Notes: generated from the letters alone by a model not told the origin. Shown: positions 34,384 to 44,745, numbered from the stretch's first letter. The stretch is DNA of 64,000 nucleotides from Pseudomonas sp. LFM046 (GCF_000949385.2 NZ_JYKO02000001.1:1326620-1390619), one strand, 5' to 3'. Made by a program: numbers and translations.

Positions 34384-34412
34384 AAAAAGCCCGGCATATG
34401 CCGGGCTTTTTT
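34384..34412. terminator. Bidirectional-type terminator without adjacent upstream gene
   Basis: AAAAAGCCCGGC-ATAT-GCCGGGCTTTTTT, a perfect 12-bp stem ending in a T-run on either strand. No credible gene ends here on the plus strand, so a small RNA, a lost gene, or insulation from read-through is possible. Confidence 0.75.
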
Positions 34413-34536
34413 GTTCAACGCATCACTCCGCCGTTGCTCGGGAAGGCGAACTGCGCCGCAACGGCAGTGGCCCCGCCCACGACAGCTGTCATGTGCCCGT
34501 ACTAAGCTGCACGCCATGTTGTCTTGAGGGTGTTTC

Positions 34537-35271
34537 ATGAGGCGCGTAGTCGGATCGCTGTTGTTTCTGTTTTCCTGCGCCGTCAGCTCGACGGAGCTGC
34601 ACATGCTCACGGATCACCACCCGCCGCTGCATTTCCAGCAGAACGGCGAGATGCAGGGTTTCGGCGTGGATCTGGTGCGCGAGTTGGCGAAAGCGTCCGG
34701 CGATTCAGCGCGCATAGAGCGGGAGCCGCTGCTGCGGGCCCTGGCCGACAGCGTCTCGGCGCCGGATACCGGGCTGTTCATCATCATGCGCACGGCGGAA
34801 CGTGAGGCGAGCTACCAGTGGGTCGGTCCCGTGATGGTGTCGGAGTCGGCGTTCTATGGCCTGGGCGATCCGGCTTCGCCATTGCCCAAGCTGAGCGACG
34901 TCCGAGTGGCCCGTCGCATCGCCCTGCCGCGCAAGTGGCTGGCCTATGGCGTGCTCCAGGAGCAGGGCTTCACCAACCTGTACGGCGTGGATACGCCGGA
35001 ACAGATGATGCGCCTGCTGCGCGTCGGCCGGGCGGACCTGATCGTGGCCGATACCCTGACAGTCGCCACCCTGGCCAGGGAAGCCGGGATAGAGCCGTCA
35101 CAGCTGCAGTTCCAGAGGTCCCTGATGACCCAGGGTGCCTACATCGCCTTCTCCCGGAATACGGACCCGCAGGTAGTGGCTCGCTGGCAGGCGGCGCTGG
35201 ACACCCTGCGCCAGGATGGCCGGTTGCAGCAGATGCTGCAGCGCTGGCAGCTGGACAAACCGCTGCGCTGA
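34537..35271 (+). CDS. Periplasmic solute-binding protein, family 3 (orphan)
   Basis: 244 residues with an N-terminal signal peptide (RRVVGSLLFLFSCAVSS) followed by an SBP_bac_3 fold: ELHMLTDHHPPLHFQQNGEMQGFGVDLVRELAKASG, hinge VGRADLIVADTLTVA, and C-terminal AALDTLRQDGRLQQMLQRW. The start at 34537 has GAGGG upstream. No permease or ATPase is next to it, so it may serve a distant transporter or a sensor. Amino-acid ligands are likely for the family, but unproven. Confidence 0.85.
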   Translation: MRRVVGSLLFLFSCAVSSTELHMLTDHHPPLHFQQNGEMQGFGVDLVRELAKASGDSARIEREPLLRALADSVSAPDTGLFIIMRTAEREASYQWVGPVMVSESAFYGLGDPASPLPKLSDVRVARRIALPRKWLAYGVLQEQGFTNLYGVDTPEQMMRLLRVGRADLIVADTLTVATLAREAGIEPSQLQFQRSLMTQGAYIAFSRNTDPQVVARWQAALDTLRQDGRLQQMLQRWQLDKPLR

Positions 35272-35397
35272 GGCGGGAACGGGGAGGCTGTTCCCCGGCG
35301 CCCGTTGAACGGTGCCGGGCTGATCCTGCCACCCCGCAACAAGCGATCGCTCAACCGTGGCCGCATCATCAAGCCCCTGAGCCTTCGCGAGCGCGGA

Positions 35398-36381
35398 CTA
35401 CCGCTCTGCCTTTCTTCCGGACCCACCATCGCCTTTGGCCTGGCGAGCGCTCCGGCGCAGTTCCTGTGGTGTCCGCCCAACGACTCGCATGAAGCTGCGC
35501 AGCATGTGGTCGGCATCGCCGAATCCGAAGCTCCGGGCGATCTCCTCGAAACTTTGATGCCCATCCTCGATCAGCGGCCTCGCGGCCTCGATACGAATGC
35601 GCTCGACCGCTTTCGCCGGCGTCACCCCGACGGCTGCCGTGAACACGCGGCCGAACTGACGCACGCTCATGTGCGCCACGTCTGCCAGGCGCTGAACGGA
35701 CAGGTCATCACGTAGATGATCGCGTGCATAGCTCAGCACCGTACGGATGCGATCCGAGCCGGGGTCGAAATCCAGCAGCGAAGAAAACTGATACTGACCC
35801 CCTGGCCGCCGATAGTAGACAACCAGCATGCGTGCGACGAAGCGCGCCACCTCCTTGCCCAGGTCCTGCTCGATCATGGCCAGGGCCATGTCGATGCCGG
35901 CCGACATGCCTGCGGACGTCCAGACATTCCCGTCTTCGGTCCAGATTCGATCGCCATCCACGCGCAGCGACGGATAGCGCGCTTGCAATTGCGGCGCGTA
36001 GTTCCAATGCGTGGTCGCGACGCGACCGTCGAGCAGGCCGCTCTCGGCCAGCACGAAGGCACCGGTACAGACGCTGGCCGTGCGGCGAGAGCGCAAGGAC
36101 AAGTGCCGGATCGCGGCCGCCATCGGCGTCACCCAGTCGCCGACTGGAGCAGCTGGCGAGCCGACGATGATGAGCGTGTCGAGGCGGTCGACATCCTGCA
36201 GGGCTTCGGTCGCGACCTGCAGTCCGTCCGAAGTGCTGATCAAGCCGCCGTCAAGCGAAGCGACCGTGAATCGATAGCCCGAAGGGCGGGCACGATTGGC
36301 GTTGGAGAAGGCTTCCAGTGGGCCACTCAGGTCCAGCAATACGAAGCCCGAGTAGATCAGGAAGCAAACGTGACGTGGCAT
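35398..36381 (-). CDS. GlxA-type regulator: DJ-1/PfpI domain + AraC HTH
   Basis: 327 residues. The N-terminal DJ-1/PfpI-like domain (about 3-185) has the nucleophile-elbow Cys in RRTASVCTGAFVLAESGLL and the TTHWNYAPQLQ segment seen in GlxA/FtrA/ArgR/CdhR regulators. The C-terminal AraC helix-turn-helix pair (about 215-315) includes LSVQRLADVAHMSVRQFGRVFTAAVG and EEIARSFGFGDADHMLRSF. Divergent from an exported isochorismatase-family gene, its likely target. The inducer is unknown. Confidence 0.92.
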   Translation of the reverse strand: MPRHVCFLIYSGFVLLDLSGPLEAFSNANRARPSGYRFTVASLDGGLISTSDGLQVATEALQDVDRLDTLIIVGSPAAPVGDWVTPMAAAIRHLSLRSRRTASVCTGAFVLAESGLLDGRVATTHWNYAPQLQARYPSLRVDGDRIWTEDGNVWTSAGMSAGIDMALAMIEQDLGKEVARFVARMLVVYYRRPGGQYQFSSLLDFDPGSDRIRTVLSYARDHLRDDLSVQRLADVAHMSVRQFGRVFTAAVGVTPAKAVERIRIEAARPLIEDGHQSFEEIARSFGFGDADHMLRSFMRVVGRTPQELRRSARQAKGDGGSGRKAER

Positions 36382-36588
36382 GAGCTGTAGGCCAAGAGCC
36401 TGGCTGAGGCGTCATTAGACGCCCCGCCTGATTGCAGGGTCAACGGGTGTGTCGACGAGGCTCGGCGTTGGTGCCCGCCTCACCCGAAGTGGCTGCGCGA
36501 GTCGGCCGAAATCCAAGGATAAACGTCCTTTTCGTTCCGTCCTCTCGCCGTACCGTACACACACCAACCCACTTCGAGGACACGCAAA

Positions 36589-37377
36589 ATGACCTTCAAC
36601 AGACTCCACCCCAGAAGAATGCTCTACGCCACCTTGCTGGGTGCCATCCTGGCGGCGCCCGGCGTCGGCTTCGCCGCCGACAATCCCTACGCCGATCCGG
36701 TCAAGCCGGCGCTTCCGGCGTCGACCTTTCAATGGGACATGAGCCGGACCGCCCTGGTCGTGATCGACCCGCAGATCGACTTCATGAGCCCTAAGGGCGC
36801 AGGGTGGCCGGTCTTTGGTGAGAGCGTGACCGAGCAGCATCTGGTCCCGAACCTGGGCCGGCTTTTCGCGGCCTTCAAGAAGGCCGGTGCGACCGTGGCC
36901 ATCTCGCCGCACTACTACTACCCCCACGATCACAAGTGGGAGTTCGAGGGGCCGGCCGAGACCGTTCAGCACAAGCTTGGCCTCTTCGATCGCAAGGGCG
37001 CCCTGACGCTGGATGGCTTCCGCAACTCGGGCGCCGATTTCATGCCGGAGTTCAAGCCCTTCATCGAAGACGGCAAGACCATCGTCGCCTCACCGCACAA
37101 GTTGTATGGCCCGCAAAGCAACGACCTGATGCTGCAGCTGCACAAGCAGCGGATCGACAAGATCGTCCTAGCCGGCATGGCCTCCAACCTGTGTGTCGAG
37201 TCGCACCTTCGCGAGTTTCTGGAGCGGGGTTTCGAGGTGGTCGTCGTGCGCGACGCCGTCGCCGGCCCGAAGCTTCCTGACGGCGACGGATACGGCAGCG
37301 CGCTGGTCAACTTCCGCTACATCGCCAACGATCTGGTGACCACCGAGGAGGTCGTGGACAAGCTGGAAGGCCGCTGA
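36589..37377 (+). CDS. Exported isochorismatase-family cysteine hydrolase
   Basis: 262 residues with a clear Sec signal peptide (YATLLGAILAAPGVGFAADN, cleavage near residue 30), unusual since most family members are cytoplasmic. The catalytic triad is visible: Asp in VVIDPQIDFM, Lys in SPHKLYGPQ and nucleophile Cys202 in MASNLCVESHLREF. The family hydrolyses amides or isochorismate-like ethers; which one applies here is not known. Divergent from a GlxA-type regulator with 207 bp between them. The following 37378-37649 holds no credible gene. Confidence 0.88.
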   Translation: MTFNRLHPRRMLYATLLGAILAAPGVGFAADNPYADPVKPALPASTFQWDMSRTALVVIDPQIDFMSPKGAGWPVFGESVTEQHLVPNLGRLFAAFKKAGATVAISPHYYYPHDHKWEFEGPAETVQHKLGLFDRKGALTLDGFRNSGADFMPEFKPFIEDGKTIVASPHKLYGPQSNDLMLQLHKQRIDKIVLAGMASNLCVESHLREFLERGFEVVVVRDAVAGPKLPDGDGYGSALVNFRYIANDLVTTEEVVDKLEGR

Positions 37378-37649
37378 CCGTGGCCGGCCAATCGACCGAC
37401 CAGACACGGGAGTCCTTGTGGCTCCCGTGCTGGCTGCACTGCGCACCAGGTAGTGCTCGTCTGCCCGCTGCATTCAGGCGTTTCAGCAGAAGGTCAGGCG
37501 GGCTTGAAGCAGTAGACCGCTGCAAACTGAAGGAGGGCAGCGACCGTAGGGCGACACGCTCCGCGAGCGAAACGCTCCCCATCGGGGACGCTGGCCTGGG
37601 GTTTCAAGGCGCCGTCGACGCAGGGTGCGCCATCATGGGCGCGGGTCTT

Positions 37650-38213
37650 TCAAGCCTCCGGAAACGGCAGAGGGGTATCCGTACCGCGCCGCACCTGGAA
37701 CACGTTCAGGGTCATGGCCACCAGCGCGTAGTAGCCGAACACCCCCACCAGCTCCACCACCGCCGGTTCGCCGAACGCTGCGACGGCTCCGGCGTAGAGC
37801 GTTTCGTCGACGCGCCGTGTGGCGTACAACGTGCGGCCCAGGCGATAGATGAGGCGTTCGTCGTCACGCTCGAAGGGCGGCTCCACGCCCTGGCGCAAGG
37901 CCTCGATCACCTCATTAGCCAGTCCTGCCTGGCGAGCGATGGGTTCGTGGATCTGCCATTCCGCCTGGGATTGCCACCAGGACGCGGTGAACAGGATCGC
38001 CAGCTCGGTCAGGCGCAGTTCCAGACCTGTGCCATAGCGGCAGAAGGCGCCCAGGCGCTGGGCGTGGTCGGCCAGTTCGGGGCTGTGGATCCAGGCCAGG
38101 AAGGGGCCATCCAGGTTGCCGCGCGGGCCGCTGAGGATGGCCTTCAGCACGGCGCGCTGAGCGTCGCTCATCTGCGCTTCGGTCAGGGCGGTCAGCCGCG
38201 ATTCGATCTTCAT
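37650..38213 (-). CDS. Carboxymuconolactone decarboxylase (CMD)-family protein
   Basis: 187 residues from the start at 38213 (GAGGAG 6 nt upstream). It is an all-helical CMD/AhpD-like protein with the signature LRLTELAILFTASWWQSQAEWQIHEPIARQAG, keeping the Glu/His pair of the CMD branch and lacking the CxxC of AhpD peroxidases, so a lactone/acid-handling or binding role is likelier than redox. It follows the aminotransferase gene after 10 bp and is last in that operon. Confidence 0.85.
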   Translation of the reverse strand: MKIESRLTALTEAQMSDAQRAVLKAILSGPRGNLDGPFLAWIHSPELADHAQRLGAFCRYGTGLELRLTELAILFTASWWQSQAEWQIHEPIARQAGLANEVIEALRQGVEPPFERDDERLIYRLGRTLYATRRVDETLYAGAVAAFGEPAVVELVGVFGYYALVAMTLNVFQVRRGTDTPLPFPEA

Positions 38214-38223
38214 CACCGGCTCC

Positions 38224-39552
38224 TCAGGCATCGGCCAGGGCGTCGCGCAGGGCGGTGTCGAGCTTGTGAACCAGTTCGTCGAGGTGCGGCTCTTCAAGGA
38301 TAAAGGGCGGCGCCAGGAGGATATGGTCGCCCCTGCGGCCGTCGAGGGTGCCGCCCATGGGGTAGCACATCAGGCCGTGGGCCATGGCGGCTTTCTTCAC
38401 GCGGGCGTGGAGTTTGCGCGCCGGGTCGAAGGGCGCCTTGCTGGCGCGGTCCTGAACCAGCTCCAGACCCTGGAACAGGCCACGGCCACGGATATCGCCG
38501 ACATGGGGATGGTCCGCGAAACGCTCGCGCAGGCGGGTTTGCAAGGCTGCGCCCAGCTCCCGCACGCGGGGCAGCAACTGGCGTTCCTCGATGCTCTTCT
38601 GCACCGCCAGGGACGCCGCACAGGCGGTGGCGTGGCCGATGTAGGTATGGCCGTGCTGGAAGAAGCCCGAACCCTGGCGGATGGCGTCGACGATGCGGCC
38701 GCTCACCAGCGTTGCGCCGATTGGCTGGTAGCCGGCGCCCAGGCCCTTGGCGACGGTAATGAGGTCGGCGCTGATGCCTTCCTGCTCGGCGGCGAAGAGG
38801 GTGCCGGTACGGCCCATGCCGCACATCACCTCATCCAGGATCAGCAGCACGCCGTGGCGGTCGCACACTTCGCGTATCCGCTTGAAGTAGCCGGGCACCG
38901 CCGGCACCGCGCCGAGGGTGGCGCCCACCACGGGCTCAGCGATAAAGGCCATGACGTTCTCGGCGCCGAGATTGAGGATTTCCGCTTCCAGTTCCGCGGC
39001 CAGGCGAGTACCGAGGGCTTCGAGCGACTCGTCCGCTCGTTGTTCGCGGTAGGCGTAGCAAGGGCTCACGTGGCTGACGTCGATCAGCAAGGGCTGGAAC
39101 TGCTGGCGCCGCCAGGCATTGCCGCCGGCCGCAAGCGCGCCGAGGGTGTTGCCGTGGTAGCTCTGGCGCCGAGCGATCACGTGGCGGCGCTGGGGCTGGC
39201 CGATCTCCACGAAGTACTGGCGCGCCAGCTTGAGGGCGGCTTCCACGGCCTCGGAGCCGCCGGAGACGAAGTACACCGACGCCAGTCCCGCCGGTGCGCG
39301 CTCGATGAGGAAGTCCGCCAGCGCTTCCATGGGTTCGCTGGTGAAGAAGGAGGTGTGGGCATAGGCGAGCTTGCCCACCTGCTCGCGGATGGCCTCGATC
39401 ACCGTCGCGTCGCTGTGGCCGAGGCAGGACACCGCCGCGCCGCCGCTGGCGTCCAGGTAACGCTTGCCCTGGCTGTCGATCAGGTAGGGGCCGTCGCCCT
39501 GGACGGCGGTCGGGTAGCTCTGGGTGAGGCTGCGGTGGAATACGTGGCTCAT
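38224..39552 (-). CDS. Class III (omega) aminotransferase
   Basis: PLP aminotransferase, 442 residues, start with GGAGGG. PLP contacts: VSGGSEAVEAALKLARQYF, YHGNTLGALAAGG, LLILDEVMCGMGRTG; Schiff-base Lys in LITVAKGLGAGYQPIG. It belongs to the 'aspartate aminotransferase family' group that acts on omega-amino acids, diamines or beta-alanine-like substrates. Upstream region and orientation suggest shared control with the divergent importer/C45 operon: a free amine released by the C45 hydrolase would be its natural substrate. Confidence 0.92.
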   Translation of the reverse strand: MSHVFHRSLTQSYPTAVQGDGPYLIDSQGKRYLDASGGAAVSCLGHSDATVIEAIREQVGKLAYAHTSFFTSEPMEALADFLIERAPAGLASVYFVSGGSEAVEAALKLARQYFVEIGQPQRRHVIARRQSYHGNTLGALAAGGNAWRRQQFQPLLIDVSHVSPCYAYREQRADESLEALGTRLAAELEAEILNLGAENVMAFIAEPVVGATLGAVPAVPGYFKRIREVCDRHGVLLILDEVMCGMGRTGTLFAAEQEGISADLITVAKGLGAGYQPIGATLVSGRIVDAIRQGSGFFQHGHTYIGHATACAASLAVQKSIEERQLLPRVRELGAALQTRLRERFADHPHVGDIRGRGLFQGLELVQDRASKAPFDPARKLHARVKKAAMAHGLMCYPMGGTLDGRRGDHILLAPPFILEEPHLDELVHKLDTALRDALADA

Positions 39553-39573
39553 GGTGCCCTCCGGTGCATTTTG

Positions 39574-39743
39574 GCAAATAATATATGCAAAAGCAGGATG
39601 TGCAATAATTTTTTGCCGAGCCTTTGGAAGGCGTTCGTTCCTGGCTGGAGCTTTTTAAAAGCCTGTATACCTTGTTTTTAGTGGTCTGTAGCTGGGTAGG
39701 AGAGAGGAGTGAGGTGTCGAGGTGTTGCGCAAATCGCTATTGC
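39574..39743. promoter_or_regulatory. Divergent promoter with three matching 15-bp sites (putative RpiR box)
   Basis: Three 15-mers of the form GCAA-N7-(T/A)TGC lie in the 385-bp gap between the aminotransferase and the importer: GCAAATAATATATGC at 39574, GCAATAATTTTTTGC at 39602 (28 bp on) and GCAAATCGCTATTGC at 39729. Read in the same sense they approach GCAAATNNTTATTGC. A further GCATTT-N5-AAATGC lies at 39742-39758. The RpiR regulator at 43221 is the obvious candidate binder. Confidence 0.55.
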
Positions 39744-39937
39744 ATTTGTGAAAAATGCATGTTTATCTTGCTCGAAAGCATGGTGGCCGTGCAGCGCATC
39801 GCTGACTGGCCTAGCAGCTGATAACAACAAACCGGCAGGGCGCCTTCCTCGGGTCCCTGCTGAACCTTGACTGCCAGAAACGCCTGAAGCCGTACCGGCC
39901 AGGGCCAGTTCGTCCACGACCGAGAGGAAGCATGCAT

Positions 39938-40681
39938 ATGAAGCACCTGCTGAAAGCAGCCCTGGCTGCGCTCGCCATCGCCGCAACCACCCACGCCAAC
40001 GCCACCGACAAGGAACTGCTGGTCGCCACCGACACCGCCTTCGTGCCCTTCGAGTTCAAGCAGGGCGACCAGTACGTCGGCTTCGATATCGATCTCTGGG
40101 CGGCCATCGCCAAGGAACTGGGCTGGAAGTACACGCTCAAGCCCATGGACTTCAACGGCATCATCCCGGCGCTGCAAACCCGCAACGTGGATGTGGCGCT
40201 CGCCGGCATCACCATCAAGGAAGAGCGCAAGCAGGCCATCGACTTCTCCGACGGCTACTACGACAGCGGCTTCCTGCTGATGGTCCGCAGCGACAACGAC
40301 AGCATCAAGGGCGAGGCGGACGTCGCCGGCAAGACCCTGGCGGTGAAGAGCGGGACGTCCTCGGCCGACTACGCCAAGGCCAACCTCAAGGCCAGCGACC
40401 TGCGCCAGTTCCCCAACATCGACAACGCCTACCTGGAGCTGCGTACCGGCCGCGTCGACGCCGCCATGCACGACACCCCCAACGTCCTCTACTACATCAA
40501 GACCGCGGGTGAAGGTCAGGTGAAAGCCGTGGGCCAGCAGATGATGGCGCAGCAGTACGGCATCGGCTTCCCCAAGGGCAGCGAGTTGCGTGAGCCGGTG
40601 AACGGCGCGCTGAAGACGCTGCGCGAGAACGGCACCTACGCCGAGATCTACCGCAAGTGGTTCGGCACTGATCCGCAGTAA
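39938..40681 (+). CDS. ABC importer substrate-binding protein (GlnH-like)
   Basis: Periplasmic family-3 binding protein, about 247 residues, signal peptide [25 protein letters not shown] at 39938 is 9 nt from AGGA; an in-frame ATG at 39932 is only 3 nt away. Ligand-site segments: [48 protein letters not shown] and [19 protein letters not shown]. Closest in style to glutamine/polar amino-acid binders. First gene of the importer operon. Confidence 0.92.
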   Translation: MKHLLKAALAALAIAATTHANATDKELLVATDTAFVPFEFKQGDQYVGFDIDLWAAIAKELGWKYTLKPMDFNGIIPALQTRNVDVALAGITIKEERKQAIDFSDGYYDSGFLLMVRSDNDSIKGEADVAGKTLAVKSGTSSADYAKANLKASDLRQFPNIDNAYLELRTGRVDAAMHDTPNVLYYIKTAGEGQVKAVGQQMMAQQYGIGFPKGSELREPVNGALKTLRENGTYAEIYRKWFGTDPQ

Positions 40682-40713
40682 GTCCTTCCTGTAACTGAAG
40701 TAGGAGCAGTGCA

Positions 40714-41366
40714 ATGATTTTCCAATGGAATGCCATCTGGAGCGCGCTGCCCGTGTTGCTGGAGGGGGCCAGGCTCACCTTGTGGATATCCGTGCTCGGA
40801 CTCCTGGGTGGGGTGGTCATCGGCCTGGTCGCGGGCTTTGCCCGCGCCTATGGCGGCTTCCTCAGCAACCGGCTGGCGCTGGTATTCATCGAGCTGATTC
40901 GCGGCACACCGATCATGGTGCAGGTGATGTTCATCTACTTCGCCCTGCCGCTGATGGTGCCGGTGCGCATCGACCCGTTCAGCGCGGCGGTGGTCACCAT
41001 CATGATCAACTCCGGCGCCTACATCGCCGAGATCACCCGGGGCGCGGTGCTGTCGATCAACCGCGGCTTCCGTGAAGCGGGCCTGGCGCTCGGCCTCTCG
41101 GGGCGCGACACCCTGCGGTACGTGATCGCGCCGCTGGCCTTCCGGCGGATGATCCCGGCGCTGGGCAACCAGTGGATCGTCAGCATCAAGGACACCTCGC
41201 TGTTCATCGTCATTGGTGTCGCCGAGCTGACCCGCCAGGGCCAGGAAGTGATCGCCGGCAACTTCCGCGCGATGGAAATCTGGACGGCGGTGGCAGTCAT
41301 CTACCTCATCATCACCCTGGCCCTGAGCTACACCCTGCGCCGCATCGAAGGGAGACTGAAAATTCT

Positions 41367-41370
<4 letters not shown>
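40714..41370 (+). CDS. ABC importer permease (GlnP-like)
   Basis: Inner-membrane permease, 218 residues, about five helices. HisM/GlnP signature with the EAA loop [35 protein letters not shown], which contacts the ATPase, and [17 protein letters not shown]. Start has GGAG upstream. The stop overlaps the ATPase start (ATGA). A single permease implies a homodimer. Confidence 0.93.
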
Positions 41371-42089
<719 letters not shown>

Positions 42090-42103
42090 ACAGGTAGAGA
42101 GAC

Positions 42104-43138
42104 ATGGCATTCACTCACCTCCAGCTCGGCGGCAGCGCCTACGACGTCGGCCACGGCCTGGGTGTCTTTGGCCGCGAGGCAGTACACCGGCACCTGCGTC
42201 CGCTGGCGTTGTGGCGGCACCTGGCGGGGCTTGCCGGCACCGACGCGGCGCGCGGCATGCGCAGCGCCGTGGAGCAGTGCTTCCCGCGCCACTGGCAGGA
42301 AATCGAAGGCCTCGCGGCCGGACTGGAATTGCCGGTAGACGAAGTCTTTCTCTGGAACTGCCGCGGCGACTTCGTGCAGCAGCAGAGCGTCGACGGCTGC
42401 ACCACGGTGCTCGGCCCCACCGCCAGCGGCACCCTGATCGCCCACAACGAAGACGGCCTGCCGCAACTGCGTGGGCACTGCGCGTTGGTCAGCGTCACGC
42501 CGGAGCAGGGCCTTGGCTTCACCTCCTTCGTCTATCCCGGTTCGATTCCCGGCCACACCTTCGCGGTAAACCAGAAGGGGCTGGTGGTGACGGTGAACAA
42601 TATCCGCCCCCGTGCCATTCCGGCGGGCCTGCCTCGTCAGGTGCTGGGACGTGCCAGCCTGGATGCGGCGAGCCTCGATGAGGCTGTGAATATCCTGGCC
42701 AGCGAAGGCCGTGCCGGCGCCTTCCACCACGCCCTGGGGCAGGTGGGCAGTCGTCGCCTGGTCAGCTTCGAGGGTACGTCCGAAGGGTCGTCCGTGGTCG
42801 ATGTGGAGCGGCCGTTCGGTCATTCCAATCATCTGGTCCACCCAGCACTGGAAGACGTTGCGCAGCGCATCACCGGCAGTTCGGGCAATCGCCAGACCTG
42901 CGTGGACGGGCGCGTCGCCTCTCTGGGCAACACGCTCGATCGCGACGATGCGCTGGCGATCCTGCGCGACACCTCGGGCGGCGAACTGCCGGTCTACCGG
43001 TGTGCCGCCGACGATCCGGACGACGAGAACACCCTGGCCACGGCGCTGTTCCTGATCGGCGCGGACGCAGTGGACTGGTCGGTGTACACGGACGCCGACA
43101 CCCGCACCCCGACCCTCAGCGGAAGAGTGGTCGCCTGA
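42104..43138 (+). CDS. C45-family self-processing acyltransferase/amidohydrolase
   Basis: Ntn-hydrolase of the acyl-CoA:6-aminopenicillanate acyltransferase (AAT) type, 344 residues. Such proteins cleave themselves before a Cys that becomes the N-terminal nucleophile; here Cys99 in SVDGCTTVLGP, followed by the conserved LIAHNEDGLP and NQKGLVVTVNN. Bacterial members hydrolyse amide bonds of acylated amino acids or peptides. No signal peptide, so it acts on substrate brought in by the GlnHPQ-type importer. The product amine may go to the aminotransferase at 38224. The true substrate is unknown. Confidence 0.85.
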   Translation: MAFTHLQLGGSAYDVGHGLGVFGREAVHRHLRPLALWRHLAGLAGTDAARGMRSAVEQCFPRHWQEIEGLAAGLELPVDEVFLWNCRGDFVQQQSVDGCTTVLGPTASGTLIAHNEDGLPQLRGHCALVSVTPEQGLGFTSFVYPGSIPGHTFAVNQKGLVVTVNNIRPRAIPAGLPRQVLGRASLDAASLDEAVNILASEGRAGAFHHALGQVGSRRLVSFEGTSEGSSVVDVERPFGHSNHLVHPALEDVAQRITGSSGNRQTCVDGRVASLGNTLDRDDALAILRDTSGGELPVYRCAADDPDDENTLATALFLIGADAVDWSVYTDADTRTPTLSGRVVA

Positions 43139-43220
43139 CCCGAATCCGGCCATCGCGGCCGGGTTCAAGGCTCGGTAGTATGGGCGCCTGCCACCGGGGC
43201 GGGCCCCGGGAAACCTTCAG

Positions 43221-44123
43221 ATGGATGCTGTCATGGCAAATCCCCCAGATACCCTAGCGGGCCTGAAACTGCTGCTCGAAACCATCGAACGGCGCGAGGC
43301 CGACATCTCCCTCGGCAGCAGCTCGCGCCGCGTGCTCACCGCCCTGATCGAGGCGCCCCAGCGTGCGGCGGTGTCCTCCATCAGCGAACTGGCCGAGCAG
43401 TTGGGGGTGAATCCGTCCACCTTCTCGCGCCTGGCACAGAAGCTGGGCTACGGCGGCTTCAGCAAGTTCCAGGATGTATTCCGTCGCGAAGTCACCGAGG
43501 GCCGCACCTTCTACAGCGACCAGGCCCGGCTGTTGGTGCCCACCGGCGGCAACGACAGCATCGGCCAGCTCACCCGTCTGGGACGCCAGGAAAGCGCCAA
43601 CATGGCGAGCATGATCGAGCAGGTGGATTGCGCCGACTTCGACGCCACGGTCGAGCTGCTCACCAGCGCCCGGCGGGTGCGCATCCACGGCATGCGTCAG
43701 TTCACTTCCCTGGCACTGTTCATGTCGTATGCCCTGGGCATGTTGCGCCCGGACGTGGCTGCGCTGGACGCGGCCCGCCAGGGCGTCGCCGATGCCCTGG
43801 CGCAACTGGATGAAGGTGACGTGCTGGTGGTGGCGAGCTGCTTCCCCTACACCCCGAGCGTGCTGGCCACGGCGGAAGTGGCGGCCAAGCATGGCATCAA
43901 GGTCGTCGCCCTGACCGACTCCAGCAGCTCGCCGCTGGCGAAGATCGCCCGCTATAGCTTCAACGTGCCCAACCAGAGCCTGTTCTTCAGCAACAGCATG
44001 TGCGCCTTCATGTTGCTGGCCGAAGGCATTCTCAGCGCCGTGGCCAGTCGCCTGGGCGAAGCCTCCGTGGCGGCCCTCAAGCACCGCGAGGCGCTGATCG
44101 CCGAGCTCAACGCGTCGCTCTGA
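43221..44123 (+). CDS. MurR/RpiR-family transcriptional regulator
   Basis: 300 residues. N-terminal HTH_6 domain (about 10-85; SISELAEQLGVNPSTFSRLAQKLGYGGFSKFQDVFRREV) and a C-terminal SIS domain (about 130-280; RRVRIHGMRQFTSLALFMSYALG, GDVLVVASCFPYTPSVLATAEVA, KVVALTDSSSSPLAKIARYS), which usually binds sugar phosphates but in amino-acid operons may bind other ligands. ATG at 43221 is used; 43233 is an alternative. Its last 17 bases overlap the convergent TetR gene. Probable regulator of the aminotransferase/importer/C45 genes. Confidence 0.9.
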   Translation: MDAVMANPPDTLAGLKLLLETIERREADISLGSSSRRVLTALIEAPQRAAVSSISELAEQLGVNPSTFSRLAQKLGYGGFSKFQDVFRREVTEGRTFYSDQARLLVPTGGNDSIGQLTRLGRQESANMASMIEQVDCADFDATVELLTSARRVRIHGMRQFTSLALFMSYALGMLRPDVAALDAARQGVADALAQLDEGDVLVVASCFPYTPSVLATAEVAAKHGIKVVALTDSSSSPLAKIARYSFNVPNQSLFFSNSMCAFMLLAEGILSAVASRLGEASVAALKHREALIAELNASL

Positions 44124-44745
44124 TTCCCGGCCCCGCGCTGAAGGACGGCTCCAGGCTGGCGGCGGCGCCGAGGATCATCTCGGTGAGCTGTTCGGCGATC
44201 AACTGGGGTGGCAGGGGCGACTCGGTGTCCTCGGCGTCCGGGAGGCTTTCCAGCATGCCGATGACCCCGCTGGTGAAGAACTTCATCCGCGAGCCTTCAA
44301 GGCCCCGGCGGGCCGGGGTGGAACCGATGATGCCGGTCAGGCACTGCGTGTAGTCATTGCGCAGTGCGGCGAGCAGGCGATTCTGTTCGGCCGTCAGGTT
44401 GCGCCGCTCCCGCAGCATGAGCTGCAACCTTTTCCGCTCGCCCTGCTGGAACTCGATGAAGGCGCCGACGAAGGCGCGCAGGCGGGCCCGCGTGCCCTGG
44501 GCGGGCTTCAGCCTGGTGCGGGTGAGGCTGAGCAGATCGCTCATGCACTCCTCGACCAGGTCGAAGAGCAGCGCCTGCTTGCTTTCGATGTGGTTGTACA
44601 GCGAACCCGCGCCTATCCCCAGGCGGGCGGCCAGGTCGCGCAGGCTGGTGTTCGGGTAGCCCTGTTCGGTGAACAGGTCCAGGGCCGCCTCGCGCAGGCG
44701 TTCCTGCGTGCCGGTCGGCTGGACGGAATTCGAGTTGCCGTTCAT
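44107..44745 (-). CDS. TetR-family regulator
   Basis: 212 residues from the start at 44745. The N-terminal HTH (about 15-60) reads RLREAALDLFTEQGYPNTSLRDLAARLGIGAGSLYNHIESKQALLFDLV; the C-terminal ligand domain is unclassified. It is last in the minus-strand row hutU-CoA-transferase-dehydrogenase-permease, 77 bp after the permease, so is a candidate second regulator (with HutC) of that row, perhaps sensing an acyl-CoA as many TetR proteins beside acyl-CoA dehydrogenases do. The gene end overlaps the RpiR gene. Confidence 0.88.
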   Translation of the reverse strand: MNGNSNSVQPTGTQERLREAALDLFTEQGYPNTSLRDLAARLGIGAGSLYNHIESKQALLFDLVEECMSDLLSLTRTRLKPAQGTRARLRAFVGAFIEFQQGERKRLQLMLRERRNLTAEQNRLLAALRNDYTQCLTGIIGSTPARRGLEGSRMKFFTSGVIGMLESLPDAEDTESPLPPQLIAEQLTEMILGAAASLEPSFSAGPGIRATR

